64,000 bases of DNA from an uncultured bacterium (GTDB lineage: Bacteria > Cyanobacteriota > Vampirovibrionia > Gastranaerophilales > Gastranaerophilaceae): NCBI GenBank assembly GCA_902797985.1, contig CADBUZ010000002.1:23164-87163 (forward strand), in the 5' to 3' direction. The notes under the pieces were generated by a model, which saw only the letters and a program-made list of their open reading frames with translations, searched no databases and had not been told where the DNA came from. This document shows positions 1-8,558 of this stretch, piece by piece (the first letter of the stretch is position 1; every line of letters begins with the position of its first letter). A program made the position numbers and the translations under genes.

Positions 1-328
1 CATTATAAATATCACAGATTATTCTTGCTGATTGATATCCTTCCTCATTTCTCCAAGGAAGAATTTCAAAAGTGTTTTTATCAGGATAGAAAAACATATC
101 TGATGTTTCAATACTTCTAAAACCTTTTATTGATGAACCATCAAGCATCATATCATTATTCAATGCTCTATCTACATGAGATGCAGGTATAGATAAATTT
201 TTAACTTGTCCGTTCATATCTACAAATTGAAGTTTTATAAATTTTACATTATTTTCTTCAATCATTCTTTTAATATCTTCGTTAGTGTACTGTTTTTTGT
301 CTAATCTTTGATAAGTAAATTCGCTCAT
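1..328 (-). CDS. glnA: Glutamine synthetase, N-terminal part (cut by window edge)
   Basis: Makes glutamine from glutamate, ammonia and ATP in the cytoplasm; central nitrogen assimilation. Only the first 109 codons lie in the window. Reading back from the ATG at 328 gives a typical type-I GlnA N-terminus: an early FVDMNGQVKN stretch (beta-grasp domain) followed by DGSSIKGF and the SDMFFYPD motif that begins the catalytic domain. An AAGGAGA ribosome site lies just upstream of the ATG, and a good promoter sits about 50 bases further out. The gene is divergent from the kinase gene at 503. Identification is firm; the remainder lies outside the window. Confidence 0.95.
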   Translation of the reverse strand, partial: MSEFTYQRLDKKQYTNEDIKRMIEENNVKFIKLQFVDMNGQVKNLSIPASHVDRALNNDMMLDGSSIKGFRSIETSDMFFYPDKNTFEILPWRNEEGYQSARIICDIYN

Positions 329-378
329 TGTTTCTCCTTAAATCAGTGATAAGGTATTAACCTTAACTTTATAAACTA

Positions 379-408
379 ATTATAATATTTATCCCTTATT
401 TAGGTCAA
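379..408 (-). promoter_or_regulatory. glnA promoter
   Basis: On the minus strand there is TTGACC (403-408), an 18-base spacer and TATAAT (379-384). The leader is about 50 bases long and contains a small AAGGT/ACCTT inverted repeat (around 345-358). No known glutamine-riboswitch core was recognised in the leader. Confidence 0.65.
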
Positions 409-420
409 TATCTGTTTTTA

Positions 421-445
421 TAAAAATTTGTAAAGCAAATTTTTA
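421..445. repeat. Perfect 10-bp inverted repeat between divergent genes
   Basis: TAAAAATTTG (421-430), loop TAAAG, CAAATTTTTA (436-445). It lies between the glnA promoter and the -10 of the kinase gene, so it could be a hairpin or an operator. Its centre (GTAAAGC) resembles the centre of the GGCAAAGCC hairpin in the repeat at 11852-11968. Confidence 0.6.
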
Positions 446-502
446 TCTCGTTTATTATCGTAAAATTTTCAATTTATAATAAGATTGTAGACAGGAGAGA
501 AT

Positions 503-1015
503 ATGGCAGATAGAATAATAATTTTTTCGGGAAAACAGTACGCAGGGAAAGATACCGCAGCAAGAATAATGCTTGATATCATGCCCGATTTTCATAGATG
601 TGCTATGGGAGATATTATTAAACTTGAATATGGGAAACAACATAATTTAACGTATGAAGAAATAGAAGCAAATAAATCAAAATACAGAGCAGGTTTAATA
701 GAGTTAGGCAACTGGGGTAGAAGTCAATCACCGGATTATTGGTTAGAAAAAATAATATCTTCAGAAGGAAACATAATGGTTACGGATGTACGTGTTCCTC
801 ACGAATATGAAGTATTTAAAAATGCCGGAGCAATTTCAATCAGAATAGAAGCTGATAGACAAGTTCGTGCTCAACGTGGTGATTTGATTGGTGAACAAGA
901 TATTACAGAGGTTGGTCTTGATAATATCACAGATTGGGATTATGTAATTTCTAACAACAAAGACTATGATACCTTTAAAAAAGATATCTTAGAATTAGTT
1001 GAGAAGTTAAAATAA
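503..1015 (+). CDS. Small P-loop nucleotide kinase (dNMP kinase-like)
   Basis: A 170-residue protein of the nucleoside-monophosphate-kinase fold. The Walker A motif GKQYAGKDTAA lies at residues 10-20. A VTDVRVPHEYE strand-loop follows at about 93-103, and an RIEADRQVRAQR lid-like segment with several arginines follows that. The pattern is that of phage-type deoxynucleoside-monophosphate kinases, with dephospho-CoA kinase or phosphomevalonate-kinase-like folds as alternatives. The likely reaction is ATP-dependent phosphorylation of a dNMP in the cytoplasm, but the substrate cannot be read from sequence. The ATG has an AGGAGAG site about 6 bases upstream and a TATAAT at 475-480. Single-gene unit, convergent with clpP. 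Confidence 0.7.
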   Translation: MADRIIIFSGKQYAGKDTAARIMLDIMPDFHRCAMGDIIKLEYGKQHNLTYEEIEANKSKYRAGLIELGNWGRSQSPDYWLEKIISSEGNIMVTDVRVPHEYEVFKNAGAISIRIEADRQVRAQRGDLIGEQDITEVGLDNITDWDYVISNNKDYDTFKKDILELVEKLK

Positions 1016-1025
1016 TATATTATTT

Positions 1026-1658
1026 TTAACCTTTTAAATCTTCAGCAGTAATAACTTTATCAATAAGACCGTATTTTACAGCTTCTTCAGCTGACATGTA
1101 ATAATCACGTTCACAATCTTTTTTAACTTTTTCAATGTCTTGACCTGAATTTTGAGCTAAAATTCCTGTTAACATATCTTTCATACGAAGGATTTCTTTA
1201 GCTTCAAGTTCAATATCGGTAGCTTGACCTTGCGCACCACCAAGAGGTTGGTGAATCATTATTCTTGCGCTTGGCAATGCTAATCTCTTACCTTTTGCAC
1301 CTGATGACAATAAGAAAGAACCCATACTTGCAGCTTCACCTAAACAGATTGTTGATACATCTGCTTTTATTAGATTCATTGTGTCATAAATTGCCATACC
1401 TGCCGTTATTACACCACCCGGACTATTAATATATAACATAATATCCTTTTCAGGATTTTCACTATCAAGAAGTAAAAGTTGTGCCACGATTGAATTTGCC
1501 ACTTCATCATCTATTTCTGTACCCAAGAAAATTATTCTTTCTCTTAACAATCTTGAAAAAATATCAAAAGATTTTTCACCTCTTGAAGATGATTCAATAA
1601 CTGTTGGTACATAGTTTATAATCTTATTTAAATCGCTTACACTTAAAATATCGTCCAT
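1026..1658 (-). CDS. clpP: ATP-dependent Clp protease proteolytic subunit
   Basis: Serine peptidase subunit that forms the tetradecameric barrel degrading proteins fed by ClpX or ClpA/C. 210 residues, normal length. The catalytic triad is visible: Ser111 in GEAASMGS, His136 in MIHQPLGG, and Asp185 in [12 protein letters not shown]; the oxyanion-loop NSPGG is at 78-82. No separate clpX follows in the window, so it is transcribed alone from its own promoter (1682-1710). The start codon is preceded by AAGGAGAAC. Most bacteria of this group carry more than one clpP paralogue, so which paralogue this is cannot be told. Confidence 0.97.
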   Translation of the reverse strand: MDDILSVSDLNKIINYVPTVIESSSRGEKSFDIFSRLLRERIIFLGTEIDDEVANSIVAQLLLLDSENPEKDIMLYINSPGGVITAGMAIYDTMNLIKADVSTICLGEAASMGSFLLSSGAKGKRLALPSARIMIHQPLGGAQGQATDIELEAKEILRMKDMLTGILAQNSGQDIEKVKKDCERDYYMSAEEAVKYGLIDKVITAEDLKG

Positions 1659-1681
1659 TTTGTTCTCCTTGATTTTTTTTA

Positions 1682-1710
1682 ATTATAGCATAAAGCATTT
1701 CAGGGGTAAA
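1682..1710 (-). promoter_or_regulatory. clpP promoter
   Basis: Minus strand: TTTACC (1705-1710), 17-base spacer, TATAAT (1682-1687) preceded by TGC, an extended -10. No obvious CtsR- or CIRCE-type heat-shock operator was recognised around it. Confidence 0.65.
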
Positions 1711-1785
1711 TATTTTTATAGTAAAGCTCCTCACTTGCAAAAATTATTTAATTCTTTTAAAAATATTTTTATTTGATAAATTATC

Positions 1786-2898
1786 TTATTCTATAAATTC
1801 AGACAATATAATGTTACTTATCAAAAATCCGTTATTTTCTCGCTCATCTGATAATTTATACCCATTATTTGTTTTTATTATATGACCGCTATTTGTATAT
1901 TTTTTCAAAATATTTTTGTATTTTTCATCAAAATCAATATTAAACAACTGATTTATTTCAGAAACATTGACACCTTCTTCTAATCTAAATCCTAAAAAAA
2001 TACGTTCTTCAAGCATTTCTTGTTTTGTAAGAAATTTTCCGAAATCTCTTGATGTAGGAGAATCAAGATATCTCGTCATATCAGTAGTATTTGAATATCT
2101 TATCTCGCCTGTATATCCGTGAGCAGAAAGTCCAAAACCGTAATATCCTCCGCATTTCCAATAATTTGTATTATGTTTTGAATTATAACTCGATTTTGAA
2201 TAATTACTGATTTCATAATGATTATATCCATTTTGTTTAGTAATCTCTCCGGCCATTAAATACATATCTGCTTGAGCATCTTCATCCGGTATATTTTCAG
2301 GTGTATGTTGATAAAAATAACAACCCTCATCTATCTTTAACCCATATAAAGACAAGTGTTCTACTCCTAAAGAAATAATTTGCTTAAGATCATTTTCAAA
2401 AATTTTTATTGTTTGTGTTGGCAATCCGTATATTAAATCCAAACTTATATTTTCAAATTTAGAATTACGTAAAATTTCAAAAGCTTTATAAATTTCCTCA
2501 GAAGAATGTCGTCTGCCAATTATTTTAAGGATATTATCATCAAAACTTTGAGCCCCCATACTAACTCGATTAAAACCCAGTTGTTTTAAGCCATCCGAGT
2601 ATTCTTCCGTAATATCATTCGGATTAACCTCTATAGTTATTTCTGCATTAGAAGTGAAAGAAAATTTAGACAAAATTTTTGATAATTCATCAATTTCCAT
2701 CACAGACGGAGTTCCACCACCAATATATAATGTCTTTAGCTGTTCCCCTGCATAGTAATAATCTATTTCTTTTAATAGTGAATATAAATATCCTGTTTTT
2801 TTATCAATATTTTCTGTTGAAACAAAAGAACAGTATTTACACTTACTTTTACAAAAAGGAATATGAATATATGCACTTGTGATGGCATTTTGAGGCAT
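1786..2898 (-). CDS. hemW: Radical SAM heme chaperone HemW-like protein
   Basis: A 370-residue radical S-adenosylmethionine protein of the HemN/HemW family. The [4Fe-4S] cluster cysteines are Cys16, Cys20 and Cys23 (CxxxCxxC in the IPFCKSKCKYC segment). The GGGTPS SAM-binding motif follows at about 60-65, and the C-terminal HemN-type domain is present (residues about 290-370). The short N-terminus without the extra HemN segment favours HemW (heme insertion chaperone) over true oxygen-independent coproporphyrinogen oxidase. It starts 2 bases after the stop of the upstream glycosyltransferase, so the two genes are probably co-transcribed. No other heme-biosynthesis gene is nearby. Confidence 0.85.
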   Translation of the reverse strand: MPQNAITSAYIHIPFCKSKCKYCSFVSTENIDKKTGYLYSLLKEIDYYYAGEQLKTLYIGGGTPSVMEIDELSKILSKFSFTSNAEITIEVNPNDITEEYSDGLKQLGFNRVSMGAQSFDDNILKIIGRRHSSEEIYKAFEILRNSKFENISLDLIYGLPTQTIKIFENDLKQIISLGVEHLSLYGLKIDEGCYFYQHTPENIPDEDAQADMYLMAGEITKQNGYNHYEISNYSKSSYNSKHNTNYWKCGGYYGFGLSAHGYTGEIRYSNTTDMTRYLDSPTSRDFGKFLTKQEMLEERIFLGFRLEEGVNVSEINQLFNIDFDEKYKNILKKYTNSGHIIKTNNGYKLSDERENNGFLISNIILSEFIE

Positions 2899-2900
2899 TA

Positions 2901-4457
2901 TTAGATATTTTCTTCCTCTTTTTTGCTGTTAATTGCATCTAAAATATTTACAACATTATTTTTTTCATATGCATCGCACGCATTCCACACAACGGTTGGA
3001 AGAATATCTCCGGGAGTTCTGTTTGAGAACGGATATTTACAAAAACCATTAATTTGATTAACTGTACCATCAATATTGGCTTCAAAATATTTACAACACT
3101 TACAAAGTCTTAACAAATATCCGTAACTTTCTAATTTTTGAGCAATTTCACTTATTGCATCAACAACTCTTAAATGATTTTTAGTTTTATACTTTTTATT
3201 TTTATTTATAAATATAATCTTAGAAAGTCCTGATTCGGAAATTATTTCCAATTTACAAGGAAAATATCTTGTTCCGTCATAAACAAAAGCTTGTATAGTA
3301 AGTTTTTCTATTTTTGTTTCTTCTCCGCTTTTGAACAAACATTTTCTTATAAATCTCAAAAGAGGGAAATTATATATCACTTTACATAATGCATAAAAAG
3401 GATACAAGAACAAATAAAAATGTTCTTTCGAATGTATTTTTGCATGCAGCAAGCTTGAACAAAACGCAATCAGATATGCGCAAATTCCCAATCCAACCAC
3501 ATAATAATTCAACAAACATTTAACCTGAAAAGCATAATCAAATACAAGAAAATATCCTAATGCTAAAGTTAAACAATTTGGATAAATTAATGACATTATA
3601 AGTTCATTAAAATGAAATTTACCGGGTTTTACTTTTAAAATATTTTCAAAGAATAAATTAATCCTATGAGATAATGAAGGAATTTTAAAATCGTAATTCT
3701 CAACAGGAATATATATTTTCAAATCAGAATTAAAACCTGTTCTCACATCAATATTTGAAAGGGCAATAGTATATTTTAATTCATCATTTGTATCTTTAAA
3801 ATTGAAAGAACTCATTTCATCAACAACAGATTTTCGCATAGCCAAAATATCTGAATTAACAAGATTACTCAAGCCCAACATATCACGAGATTTCGAAATA
3901 AAATTATTTTTATATAGATTATATGAATATTTAATATTATCCAACAATGTTAAATTTTCTCTACAGATAAGAGTTGTTGCACCTGTGATAACATCATCTT
4001 TTTGAAGAGATTCATTAACTTTTTCTAAAAAGTCACTATTAACATAATATTTAGCATCTAAAAACACATACGCATCTAAATCTTTAATAGGTGAATATTT
4101 TTCCGTAATAATCGAAAATGCTTGATCTCTGCCAATAGTATCGACATTTTTCACATTCATGACATTAACCGCTAAATCACCTTGAAACATTACTTCCGAA
4201 TTGTCGGAACAATTATCTAAAACAAGCGTAATTGTGTAATTTGAGGTTGGGTATGTTTGATTTTTCAACTGTTTAATAAGATTTTCAACAGTTTCTTTAT
4301 TATTATGTGCGTACACTACAACGCATAAATTGTGTATTTTCTTTCCATATTCATCACGAATTTTTTTAACTTTTTTCTGCGCGGTAATCGCTAATGCAAC
4401 ATAATACACCGTATATACGGTTAAATACAAATAAATAAGGTAAATGATAAGTTTCAT
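2901..4457 (-). CDS. Membrane-bound family-2-type glycosyltransferase, degenerate motifs
   Basis: 518 residues. One N-terminal membrane helix (about 2-26), a GT-A-fold catalytic region (VVVYAHNNKETV at about 46 and LVLDNCSDNS at about 80), two or three further helices (about 285-375) and a cytoplasmic tail with a four-cysteine cluster (LCKCCKYFE and later Cys). This layout is that of membrane GT2 enzymes making surface polysaccharide. The metal-binding DxD site reads FLDAKYYV (second Asp replaced by Lys), and the usual ED and QxxRW motifs cannot be found, so it may be inactive or unusual. The final ~100 residues look like a separate domain. Probably co-transcribed with hemW; a GGAG site precedes the ATG. 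Confidence 0.65.
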   Translation of the reverse strand: MKLIIYLIYLYLTVYTVYYVALAITAQKKVKKIRDEYGKKIHNLCVVVYAHNNKETVENLIKQLKNQTYPTSNYTITLVLDNCSDNSEVMFQGDLAVNVMNVKNVDTIGRDQAFSIITEKYSPIKDLDAYVFLDAKYYVNSDFLEKVNESLQKDDVITGATTLICRENLTLLDNIKYSYNLYKNNFISKSRDMLGLSNLVNSDILAMRKSVVDEMSSFNFKDTNDELKYTIALSNIDVRTGFNSDLKIYIPVENYDFKIPSLSHRINLFFENILKVKPGKFHFNELIMSLIYPNCLTLALGYFLVFDYAFQVKCLLNYYVVGLGICAYLIAFCSSLLHAKIHSKEHFYLFLYPFYALCKVIYNFPLLRFIRKCLFKSGEETKIEKLTIQAFVYDGTRYFPCKLEIISESGLSKIIFINKNKKYKTKNHLRVVDAISEIAQKLESYGYLLRLCKCCKYFEANIDGTVNQINGFCKYPFSNRTPGDILPTVVWNACDAYEKNNVVNILDAINSKKEEENI

Positions 4458-4558
4458 AATTATAAATCTCCGTGATTGATTTTAACTTAAATAATGGTTC
4501 AAATCAACATGATTGTTGATATCTCATACAAATAGAGGAGAAAAAACGTGTTAATAAA

Positions 4559-4587
4559 ATGACAATCAAATCTAATTCTTGTATAAT
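4559..4587 (+). promoter_or_regulatory. Promoter of the SbcD/SbcC-like operon
   Basis: ATGACA (4559-4564), a 17-base spacer, TATAAT (4582-4587). The in-frame ATG at 4559 is itself part of the -35 box. The mRNA should therefore begin near 4594, and translation must start at the ATG at 4607, which has an AAGAGGG ribosome site. Confidence 0.75.
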
Positions 4588-4606
4588 AGATTTAATAAGA
4601 GGGATT

Positions 4607-5875
4607 ATGGAATTTTCATTTTTACATATTGCTGATTTACATTTAGGGCGAGCTTTTTCTGATTTATCAGAAATAAACAATAAAATAGATTTTTGTTCTC
4701 AAGCATGCAATAAAGCTTTCAATAAAATTATAGAATTAGCAATAGAAAAACAAGTTAGTTTTATATTAATCTCAGGAGATAGTTTTGATAGTGATGAACA
4801 CGATTTAAGCGCAAAGCTTTTGTTTTTAAAAAACTTAAAAATACTGGCAAAAAAAGGAATAAAATCATTCGTAATCTGCGGAAATCATGATTCTCTTGAA
4901 ATGTATAAAAAATTTAAAAATTATTTTAATAAAGATTTTGAGGGCCTAATCAATATCACAGGCGTTACCACAGCTGATTACAAACATTCCTTCTCTCCTA
5001 TTGAGGGTGTTAAAATTCATTCAATTAGTTTTAAAACCGATGAGGGGAAAAACCCGACAGAAGATTTACCTAAAATATCTGCAGGGGATAATAATTTCAA
5101 TATTGGTTTAATCCATTGTGATTTAGACAAAACTTCTTCAAAATATGCACCATGCTCAAAAGAAGATTTACGAAATCTTGGATATGATTATTATGCTTTA
5201 GGACATATCCATGTGCCTCAAGATTGCGGAGATAATATTATATATGCAGGAACTCCTCAAGCAAGAACAAAAAAAGAAACAGGTACACATGGCTGTTATT
5301 ATATTAAAGTTAATGATAAAAATATCTCAAAAGAATTTATACCAACTGATTTTGTCAGATTTAATTCACAAGATATTGATTGCTCAAATTATGAAAACAA
5401 AATTGAAATATATAACGCAATATTAGATTCTGTAAACAACATAGAAGAAGAAGTTGAATTAAATCTATTTGAAATCAACTTAATCGGAATTTCAAAAGCT
5501 TTTGAGGAATTAAATGATACGGATAATCTACTGGAAGAATATTTAGAAAATTATTCTCAATCTGAAAATAAAAATATAAGTGTTTATAAAATAAATAATA
5601 AAACAATCCCATTATTTGAAGATTATAAACTAACCTCTGACACAGGAGTAATAGGATTAATAGCTAATTGTTTTGAAAAAAATTCGGAAATTAACACCGA
5701 CAAAATTTATTCAGATATTTGTGAAATACACGAAAATATTTATAAAAAATTGAAACTGGATACAGATTCTGCCAAAACTATAATTGATTCTTTAGAAACA
5801 GATAAAGATGAAATAATAAACAATGTGAAAAATGAAATTAAATCGCTCTGCAACGAGATTTATTCAATGGAGTAA
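4607..5875 (+). CDS. SbcD/YhaO-like DNA exonuclease (metallophosphoesterase)
   Basis: 422 residues from the preferred start at 4607. Calcineurin-type phosphoesterase with every metal-site motif: DLHLG near the N-terminus, SGDSFDSD, CGNHDS, IHCDLD and GHIHVP. These are the Mre11/SbcD nuclease signatures, and the C-terminal half matches the capping region of that family only loosely. With the ATPase starting 3 bases after its stop, it should form an Mre11-Rad50-like complex that processes DNA ends or hairpins. The membrane hairpin in the partner makes the Bacillus YhaO/YhaN pair a better comparison than classic SbcDC. The longer reading from 4559 is rejected because it overlaps the -35 element. 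Confidence 0.85.
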   Translation: MEFSFLHIADLHLGRAFSDLSEINNKIDFCSQACNKAFNKIIELAIEKQVSFILISGDSFDSDEHDLSAKLLFLKNLKILAKKGIKSFVICGNHDSLEMYKKFKNYFNKDFEGLINITGVTTADYKHSFSPIEGVKIHSISFKTDEGKNPTEDLPKISAGDNNFNIGLIHCDLDKTSSKYAPCSKEDLRNLGYDYYALGHIHVPQDCGDNIIYAGTPQARTKKETGTHGCYYIKVNDKNISKEFIPTDFVRFNSQDIDCSNYENKIEIYNAILDSVNNIEEEVELNLFEINLIGISKAFEELNDTDNLLEEYLENYSQSENKNISVYKINNKTIPLFEDYKLTSDTGVIGLIANCFEKNSEINTDKIYSDICEIHENIYKKLKLDTDSAKTIIDSLETDKDEIINNVKNEIKSLCNEIYSME

Positions 5876-5878
5876 CTA

Positions 5879-8479
5879 ATGTCTAAGTTAAGAATTATAG
5901 AAACACAAATAGATAATTATAACGAAACAAATAACCAATTTATTAAATATGAAACCGGTTTGAACATAATTCTTGGCAAAAATGAAGCCGGCAAATCAAC
6001 TTTGATGAACTTTATAAAAAATATTTTTATCAGAAAATCCGATGCAAAAGGTTATTTAAAGTACGACTATGACAATAATGAACAAAATCTTAGAGCAGAA
6101 AAAAATAAACAAAAAGAAAATGACAAAACTCTTGAAAAAATAAATCCATTATCATATAAAACAGGTTTTATTATTGATTTAGATGATATTATGTTTGCTA
6201 AAAAAGCAGATGCGGAAGCATTAGTAAATATAGTAAAAGATTCCTCCGGAAATGCAATCAATATAAAACAAGATGAGTATTACAATTATATTTATGGTAA
6301 AAAACAAAAATTTGCTTTGACAGGAAGAAACATTGCCTCTAAAACCTTCCAAGAACAATTTAATCATTTAAAAGAACTTGATATGAAGATTAAAGAACTT
6401 CAATCAAAAGAAGAAGAATATAATAATATTTGCTCGCAAATAGAATATATTAAACAAGAACTCGAAACCTTAAACAATGATTTAAATTATAGAGAACTTA
6501 TTTTAAATAAAAATAATACACAAAGTGAATTAGAAAAAATTAAAATAAATAAAAAACTTTTGGATAATAAAGAAGATTTTGAAAAAATCAGAGAAAATTA
6601 TGGTGCATTAAATTCTCAAAAACAAAAATTACCAAATATCGAACAACAAATATCTGATTTGCAAAAAATATATGATGAAAAACTAAATGAATTAAATAAA
6701 ATTCAGGTTTTTTCAAGTAATGAAATAGAAAATTTTGAACTTTCTTCTGAAATCCTAAATGAAATAAAAAATTATATTAATGAAAATAATAAACTTTCAA
6801 ATGAAAAACAAAACATTTCTTCACTACACAAAGAAATAGAAAAAAGAATAAATGATTTAGAATGCGAAGCAAAATCTATAGAACGTCAATTAAATTCTTT
6901 TGAAATAAAAGATTCGACTAAATATAAAAACGATAAAGATATGCTTGAAAGCTATAAAAATAATTATTCAGACTGGATGAATAAAGCAATAAACAACAAT
7001 GCTATAAATACCCAAAATAATAATTGGTATAACAAAGTATTTATGCTACTGTTCGGTGGTTTATTTTTTGCATCACTAAGCGGATTAATACGATTTTGGA
7101 ATAGTACGGCTATGTTAGTTTTTATAGCAATTATTCTTGTATCTTGTTCCGGTATGCTAACTGTTTGGATGAAAAATTATGAATTTAAAAAAAATAATGA
7201 AAATAACGGATACAAAAAATATTTAGATGAAAATGCTAAAAAAATTATTGAATTATGCAATAAATACAATTTTAAACTAAATAAAGATGATAATTTTATA
7301 GTTCAAATAAACGCATTTATTCAAAAAATGAATGATAATTTGTCAGAATACAAAATCATTGAAAATGACCTTTTAAAAACCAGAATAACCCTTGAAAAAG
7401 AAAAAGAAAATTTTACTGATAAACAAGAATTTTTAAATAAACAAGATAAAAATCTTGAAAAATTAAACGAAAAAAAATTAGAATTTATAGAAAAAACAAA
7501 TATTCAAAATCTTGAGAAATATCCTGAAATCTACGAAAAAATAAAAGAATTAAAAACAATTCAACAGGAGCTATCCGAAAAACAAAATGAAATAAAAAAT
7601 ATTGAGATTAATACTGAAACCTTCGTTGAAGTATTAAACAAATTTATTGAAACGTCAGAAATTAATAATATTCAAACCTTGAATAAATACGATTATGAAA
7701 TATTTGAAAAAACATTATCTGAAATAAGAAACCTTTTAGACGAGAGTATTTCAGGAGAAAAAGTTATATCAGAATTAGAAAACAAAATAGAAAAATATAA
7801 CGAAGAATTGACTAAGTTTTCTCAACAAAAAGAAGATATTGATGTTGATGAAAATAGTATCCAAAATTTAAAAAATGAAATACAAATAAAACACGATGAA
7901 AAAACACGTTTAATTCAAACAAAAGAAAATTTAGAACAGGTATCAAGTATCGTTAATTTAAAAAACCAAAAAAATATTGAATTAAATAATTTAAAAATTG
8001 GTTTAAATAAACTTATACAAAAAGAAATTATTTTTGAAATTATAAAAAAATCAAAAGAAAAATTTAATGAAACACAACCTAATCTGGTATGCGCAAAACA
8101 ATATTTATCAGAAATTACTAATGGAAAATATTCAGAAATAGATTTTGAGAATAAAACAATCTCAGGAAAAAATGTTGGAGAAAAAGATTGGGATTGTTTA
8201 AGCAGAGGAACAAAAGAACAACTATATTTGGCATTGAGATTGGGATTTGCGACCAATTTTTCAAAAGATATAGCAGGAAACCCTAACGGACTTCCTGAAA
8301 TGCCATTAATAATTGATGATGCTTTTGTGAATTTTGACAAAGAAAGAACCGGTGCTATCTTAAAATGTTTAAGCGATTTTTCAAAAAATCATCAAGTTTT
8401 ATATTTCACCTGCCATAACGAAACAATAAAAGATATTTTGAAAAAATCTAATATTGAACACCATATTATTGAATTATAA
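5879..8479 (+). CDS. SbcC/YhaN-like ATPase with a membrane hairpin in the coiled coil
   Basis: 866-residue SMC/Rad50-like ATPase. Walker A GKNEAGKS is at residues 33-40. Long Lys/Glu/Asn-rich coiled coils flank a central hydrophobic pair of segments (about 386-408 and 410-432, two membrane helices joined by a short polar turn). Near the C-terminus are the ABC signature LSRGTKEQLYLALR, Walker B PLIIDDAFVNFD and the D-loop. A Rad50 zinc hook (CxxC) is absent: the hairpin occupies its place at the tip of the coiled coil. This is the YhaN arrangement and suggests the DNA-end complex is tethered to the cytoplasmic membrane. Forms one operon with the SbcD-like gene. Confidence 0.85.
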   Translation: MSKLRIIETQIDNYNETNNQFIKYETGLNIILGKNEAGKSTLMNFIKNIFIRKSDAKGYLKYDYDNNEQNLRAEKNKQKENDKTLEKINPLSYKTGFIIDLDDIMFAKKADAEALVNIVKDSSGNAINIKQDEYYNYIYGKKQKFALTGRNIASKTFQEQFNHLKELDMKIKELQSKEEEYNNICSQIEYIKQELETLNNDLNYRELILNKNNTQSELEKIKINKKLLDNKEDFEKIRENYGALNSQKQKLPNIEQQISDLQKIYDEKLNELNKIQVFSSNEIENFELSSEILNEIKNYINENNKLSNEKQNISSLHKEIEKRINDLECEAKSIERQLNSFEIKDSTKYKNDKDMLESYKNNYSDWMNKAINNNAINTQNNNWYNKVFMLLFGGLFFASLSGLIRFWNSTAMLVFIAIILVSCSGMLTVWMKNYEFKKNNENNGYKKYLDENAKKIIELCNKYNFKLNKDDNFIVQINAFIQKMNDNLSEYKIIENDLLKTRITLEKEKENFTDKQEFLNKQDKNLEKLNEKKLEFIEKTNIQNLEKYPEIYEKIKELKTIQQELSEKQNEIKNIEINTETFVEVLNKFIETSEINNIQTLNKYDYEIFEKTLSEIRNLLDESISGEKVISELENKIEKYNEELTKFSQQKEDIDVDENSIQNLKNEIQIKHDEKTRLIQTKENLEQVSSIVNLKNQKNIELNNLKIGLNKLIQKEIIFEIIKKSKEKFNETQPNLVCAKQYLSEITNGKYSEIDFENKTISGKNVGEKDWDCLSRGTKEQLYLALRLGFATNFSKDIAGNPNGLPEMPLIIDDAFVNFDKERTGAILKCLSDFSKNHQVLYFTCHNETIKDILKKSNIEHHIIEL

Positions 8480-8558
8480 AAATTACATAACTTTACAAAA
8501 ATAGCAAAAAATTCTTATTTACTGTTTTATATAGGTACAAAAGTTAAGTGTGGTGTTT

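Noticed and set aside
331..380. Glutamine riboswitch in the glnA leader
   Set aside because: Leader is too short and lacks the conserved core; only a small hairpin is present.
7915..8340. Minus-strand frame of 141 residues
   Set aside because: Antisense to the signature and Walker B end of the YhaN-like ATPase.
5879..8479. Classic Rad50 zinc hook
   Set aside because: No CxxC motif at the coiled-coil tip; that place is taken by the hydrophobic hairpin.
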